In this document: positions 61,637 to 64,000 of the stretch, one piece after another
How positions within the stretch are numbered: position 1 is the stretch's first letter
Layout: each line of letters starts with the position of its first letter
DNA from: Bradyrhizobium elkanii USDA 76
Lineage (GTDB): Bacteria; Pseudomonadota; Alphaproteobacteria; Rhizobiales; Xanthobacteraceae
NCBI RefSeq assembly: GCF_023278185.1
Contig: NZ_CP066356.1
Location: forward strand, 1,666,001 to 1,730,000
DNA: 64,000 nucleotides
Reading direction: 5' to 3'
Position numbers and translations under genes: made by a program
Notes under the pieces: model-generated
Databases searched by the model: none
What the model was told of the DNA's origin: nothing
The model's input: only the letters and a program-made list of their open reading frames with translations

Positions 61637-62014
61637 TTAGAAAACTGCGCTCAGCGATGCCGGGCTGTCGATGATCACATTGCTGCCGCGGACGCCAGCC
61701 CATACAGCCTGGACGGTCTGAGCCGCATTGGCCAGCGGAATGCCAACGACGAGCGTGGTCGGGATACGGCCAAAGCTCGACGGGGTCTCGTTATAGGTGA
61801 AGCTTGCGACGACCGGCGAGACCGTGCCATTGACGGTGACGCCGAACACGCCGCCCGGAATATCGTTTCCCGTGGCGTAGGGATTCGGAACGTTAAGGGT
61901 GATGATCGCGGTGGTGCCGACGCCCTCCGGAATCGTCAGGCTGAGGCCTTGCATCGGCGTTAAAGTCGCGGAGGTCGTGGACAGGGTGCCGCTGGTCTGC
62001 GCATAAAGGGCCAT
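61637..62014 (-). CDS. Beta-rich hypothetical protein, 125 aa
   Basis: A 125-residue protein rich in threonine, serine, valine and alanine: MALYAQTSGTLSTTSATLTP, then LSLTIPEGVGTTAIITLNVP, VFGVTVNGTVSPVVASFTYN, and VQAVWAGVRGSNVIIDSPAS. It has no signal peptide, cysteine or charged catalytic cluster, and looks like a small all-beta sandwich, perhaps a lectin or structural protein. The start at 62014 (GGAGAGTGAT upstream) gives a compact frame. It has no family I can name and no obvious partners. Confidence 0.65.
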   Translation of the reverse strand: MALYAQTSGTLSTTSATLTPMQGLSLTIPEGVGTTAIITLNVPNPYATGNDIPGGVFGVTVNGTVSPVVASFTYNETPSSFGRIPTTLVVGIPLANAAQTVQAVWAGVRGSNVIIDSPASLSAVF

Positions 62015-62182
62015 ATCACTCTCCAGTTGTCTAAGAATGTAAACGCAATAGGAGATTGAATAAGGCAACCTGCCGCAAGATTCAAGGGATGACAGCGCCG
62101 AGGCCGGCGCGGCATGTTGGTCGTGGCGCTTTCCCGGCGGGCGCATTAAAAGCGCCCGAGATTTCGGAGACGTGACGGTTCG

Positions 62183-62338
62183 ATGAAGCGTGTGGGAACC
62201 TGGCTGTTCTATCTCGTCGGTGCGATCGCCGTCGCTTATCTCGCGCTCTATGCCTATGTGACGTTCACCGGTCGCGACATCACGCCGGGCGATCCGATCC
62301 GGATCTTCCGCAAGCCCGACGCGCCCAGCTATTCGTGA
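62183..62338 (+). CDS. Small single-span membrane protein, 51 aa
   Basis: Encoded MKRVGTWLFYLVGAIAVAYL, then ALYAYVTFTGRDITPGDPIR and a short tail (IFRKPDAPSYS). It has one membrane helix and a basic N-terminus, as is common for small inner-membrane proteins. A weak GGAGACGTGACGG tract precedes ATG 62183. It is close to the divergent-strand flagellar genes but not obviously part of them. Its function is unknown. Confidence 0.6.
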   Translation: MKRVGTWLFYLVGAIAVAYLALYAYVTFTGRDITPGDPIRIFRKPDAPSYS

Positions 62339-62377
62339 GACGAGGCCGGCGGCGGGACTTGCCGCCGCCTGGGTTTC

Positions 62378-63763
62378 TCAGCCGGCGTTCGCCATGCGCT
62401 GATAATCGGGCGCGCCATTGCCGGCCGGGGTGATCGGGATGCCGCCGTCGGCATATTCGTTCAGCTTGTTGCGCAGCGTGCGGATCGAGATGCCGAGGAT
62501 GTTGGCGGCATGGGTGCGGTTGCCGAGGCAGTGCTTCAGCGTTTCCAGGATCAGGTCGCGCTCGACATCGGCGACGGTGCGGCCGACCAGCGCGCGGGTG
62601 ACCTGCTCGGCGGCAAGCGTCGCGTGCGCAACCGCGGGCGCGGTCTTGGCGAGGTCGAGGCGGTCGCCGTCGGGGGTCAGGATCGCGTCAGAACCGATCT
62701 CGTCGCCCTGCGCCATCAGGACCGCGCGATGGATGGTGTTCTCGAGCTCGCGGACGTTGCCCTGCCAGCGGTTCGCGGTCAGGACGCGGCGGGCATCAGC
62801 CGAGATCGGACGAACCGGCATGCCGTTGGCTTCGGCATATTTCCTGGCGAAATGCTGCGCCAGTTCGAGGATGTCGGCCGGGCGGTCGCGCAGCGGCGGA
62901 ATCTTCAGGTTGACGACGTTGAGGCGGAACAGCAGGTCCTCGCGGAAGGTGCCTTCGCGCACCGCCTCCGAGAGGTTGCGGTTCGAGGTCGCGATGATGC
63001 GGATGTCGACCGGGACCGGCTTGGTGCCGCCGACGCGATCGATCACGCGCTCCTGGATCGCGCGCAGCAGCTTGGACTGCAGCCGAACGTCCATCTCGGA
63101 GATTTCGTCGAGCAGCAGCGTGCCGCCGGTCGCTTCCTCGAACTTGCCGATGCGGCGCGCCACCGCGCCGGTGAAGGCGCCCTTCTCATGGCCGAACAGC
63201 TCGGATTCCAAGAGGTGCTCGGGGATGGCGGCGCAGTTGATCGAGATGAATGGCCGCTTGGCGCGGGCCGAGCGGGAATGGACGTAGCGCGCCAGCACTT
63301 CCTTGCCCGTGCCGGACTCGCCGGTGATCATGACGGAGGCGTCCGAGCCTGCGATCTGCTGCGCCAGCTTGATCACCCGGCCCATCGCCTCGTCGCGCCA
63401 GATCAGGTCGCGCGCGTCGTTGGCGACCGCGGCCAGCACCGCTGCGATCAGCTCGGGATCCGGCGGCAACGGGATGTATTCCTTGGCGCCGGCATGGATC
63501 GCGGCGACCGCGGCGCGGGCGTCGTTGGAGATGCCGCAGGCGACGATCGGCACGTGGATGTGCTCGGCTTCGAGCCGCATCACGAGGTCGCGGATGTCGA
63601 GACCGACATCGACCAGCAGGAGGTCGGCGCCCTTGCCGCCGCGCAGCACGTTCATCGCCTGTTCGGCGGCCTCGGCGTGGGTCACGGAGGCGCCGTTGTC
63701 CATCGCGATCTTGGTCGCGGTCGTGAGCTGGCCCTTCAGGGTGCCAACGATGAGAAGCCGCAT
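62378..63763 (-). CDS. flbD: Sigma-54-dependent flagellar regulator FlbD
   Basis: A 461-residue activator. An N-terminal receiver-like domain (1-115) lacks the standard aspartate pocket spacing. Its core reads ADLLLVDVGLDIRDLVMRLE, and the following lysine/threonine landmarks are weak, so it may not be phosphorylated. The AAA+ domain has Walker A MITGESGTGKEVLARYVHSR, the sigma-54 contact GAFTGAVARR, Walker B GGTLLLDEISEMDVRLQSKL, and the arginine-finger region. A Fis-type HTH lies at the C-terminus (HAANILGISIRTLRNKLNEY). In Caulobacter FlbD controls late flagellar genes. It is adjacent to fliN. Confidence 0.92.
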   Translation of the reverse strand: MRLLIVGTLKGQLTTATKIAMDNGASVTHAEAAEQAMNVLRGGKGADLLLVDVGLDIRDLVMRLEAEHIHVPIVACGISNDARAAVAAIHAGAKEYIPLPPDPELIAAVLAAVANDARDLIWRDEAMGRVIKLAQQIAGSDASVMITGESGTGKEVLARYVHSRSARAKRPFISINCAAIPEHLLESELFGHEKGAFTGAVARRIGKFEEATGGTLLLDEISEMDVRLQSKLLRAIQERVIDRVGGTKPVPVDIRIIATSNRNLSEAVREGTFREDLLFRLNVVNLKIPPLRDRPADILELAQHFARKYAEANGMPVRPISADARRVLTANRWQGNVRELENTIHRAVLMAQGDEIGSDAILTPDGDRLDLAKTAPAVAHATLAAEQVTRALVGRTVADVERDLILETLKHCLGNRTHAANILGISIRTLRNKLNEYADGGIPITPAGNGAPDYQRMANAG

Positions 63764-63817
63764 GATGATCTCCTGTTCGTCTGGTCGCGCAGGTCCCGCG
63801 CGTGACCGCCTGAGTTG

Positions 63818-64000
63818 TTAAGAGCGTTCTGCCTTGATGATTTCGGTCATGGTCACGCCGAGCTTGTCTTCCACCAGCACCACTTCGCCACGCGCCACCA
63901 GGCGGTTGTTGACGTAGATGTCGATCGCCTCGCCGACGCGGCGGTCGAGTTCGAGCACGGTGCCCGGTCCGAGCTTCAAGAGGTCGCCGACGTCCATCTT
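63818..64000 (-). CDS. fliN: Flagellar motor switch protein FliN, C-terminal part
   Basis: The last 60 codons are visible; the start is beyond the right edge. The sequence VLELDRRVGEAIDIYVNNRL, then VARGEVVLVEDKLGVTMTEI, is the SpoA domain of FliN, which forms the C-ring that sets rotation direction. It ends 54 bp before the flbD start, so they probably share a transcript. Confidence 0.93.
   Translation of the reverse strand, partial: KMDVGDLLKLGPGTVLELDRRVGEAIDIYVNNRLVARGEVVLVEDKLGVTMTEIIKAERS

Overview
The window looks like chromosomal DNA from a Bradyrhizobium-type alphaproteobacterium (Rhizobiales). It is GC-rich with strong third-position GC. It carries a hmuVUT/hmuP/hmuR heme locus with exbBD-tonB, a LuxR/LuxI pair with AHL-synthase residues, FlbD and FliN flagellar genes, and many rhizobial palindromic repeats between genes. 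No rRNA, tRNA, CRISPR array, prophage or integrative element was recognised. The only transposon is one intact IS5-family element that landed inside a palindromic repeat.

Layout. 1-4.4 kb: end of a fosmidomycin-resistance-type MFS exporter, two outer-membrane beta-barrel proteins, a GST-acetyltransferase fusion and a 70-aa protein. 4.4-7.4 kb: serC and serA (serine synthesis), with a tandem-hairpin leader before serC. 7.8-13.6 kb: thiolase, an exported DUF4139/MuiA-like protein, a crotonase whose ribosome-binding site lies inside a long hairpin, and an exported phytase-like esterase. 13.9-22.6 kb: a complete heme-acquisition locus. hmuP-hmuT-hmuU-hmuV run leftwards; hmuR, hmuQ, hutX, exbB, exbD and tonB run rightwards from the same 252-bp control region. 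22.7-27.3 kb: a carbohydrate-type ABC importer without an ATPase, plus a 2-hydroxyacid dehydrogenase. 27.5-41.5 kb: a mosaic of a chemoreceptor, a Bug-type binding protein, LysR and TetR regulators, two related EamA exporters, the IS, an HD-domain protein, an FMN alpha-hydroxyacid oxidase and an MCE/MlaD protein, separated by repeats.

41.9-45.0 kb: a quorum-sensing cassette. luxR diverges from luxI; a cytochrome P450 gene overlaps the end of luxI by 41 bp, and an 86-aa gene overlaps the P450 stop codon. The tight coupling suggests the P450 acts with the signal synthase. This is the best candidate here for an undescribed system.

45-54.6 kb: YbaK deacylase, purA with a proline-rich membrane protein behind it, small membrane and cyclic-nucleotide-binding proteins, msrA-msrB and a RecD/Dda-type helicase. 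54.8-61.6 kb: a flavin-dependent monooxygenase, then an organosulfonate operon with two tandem binding proteins, SsuD, SsuC, SsuB and a flavin reductase. 61.6-64 kb: two small unknowns, then flbD and the end of fliN.

Start sites were chosen from Shine-Dalgarno spacing, signal peptides and overlaps with neighbours. Family names rest on motif recognition by eye, without database searches.
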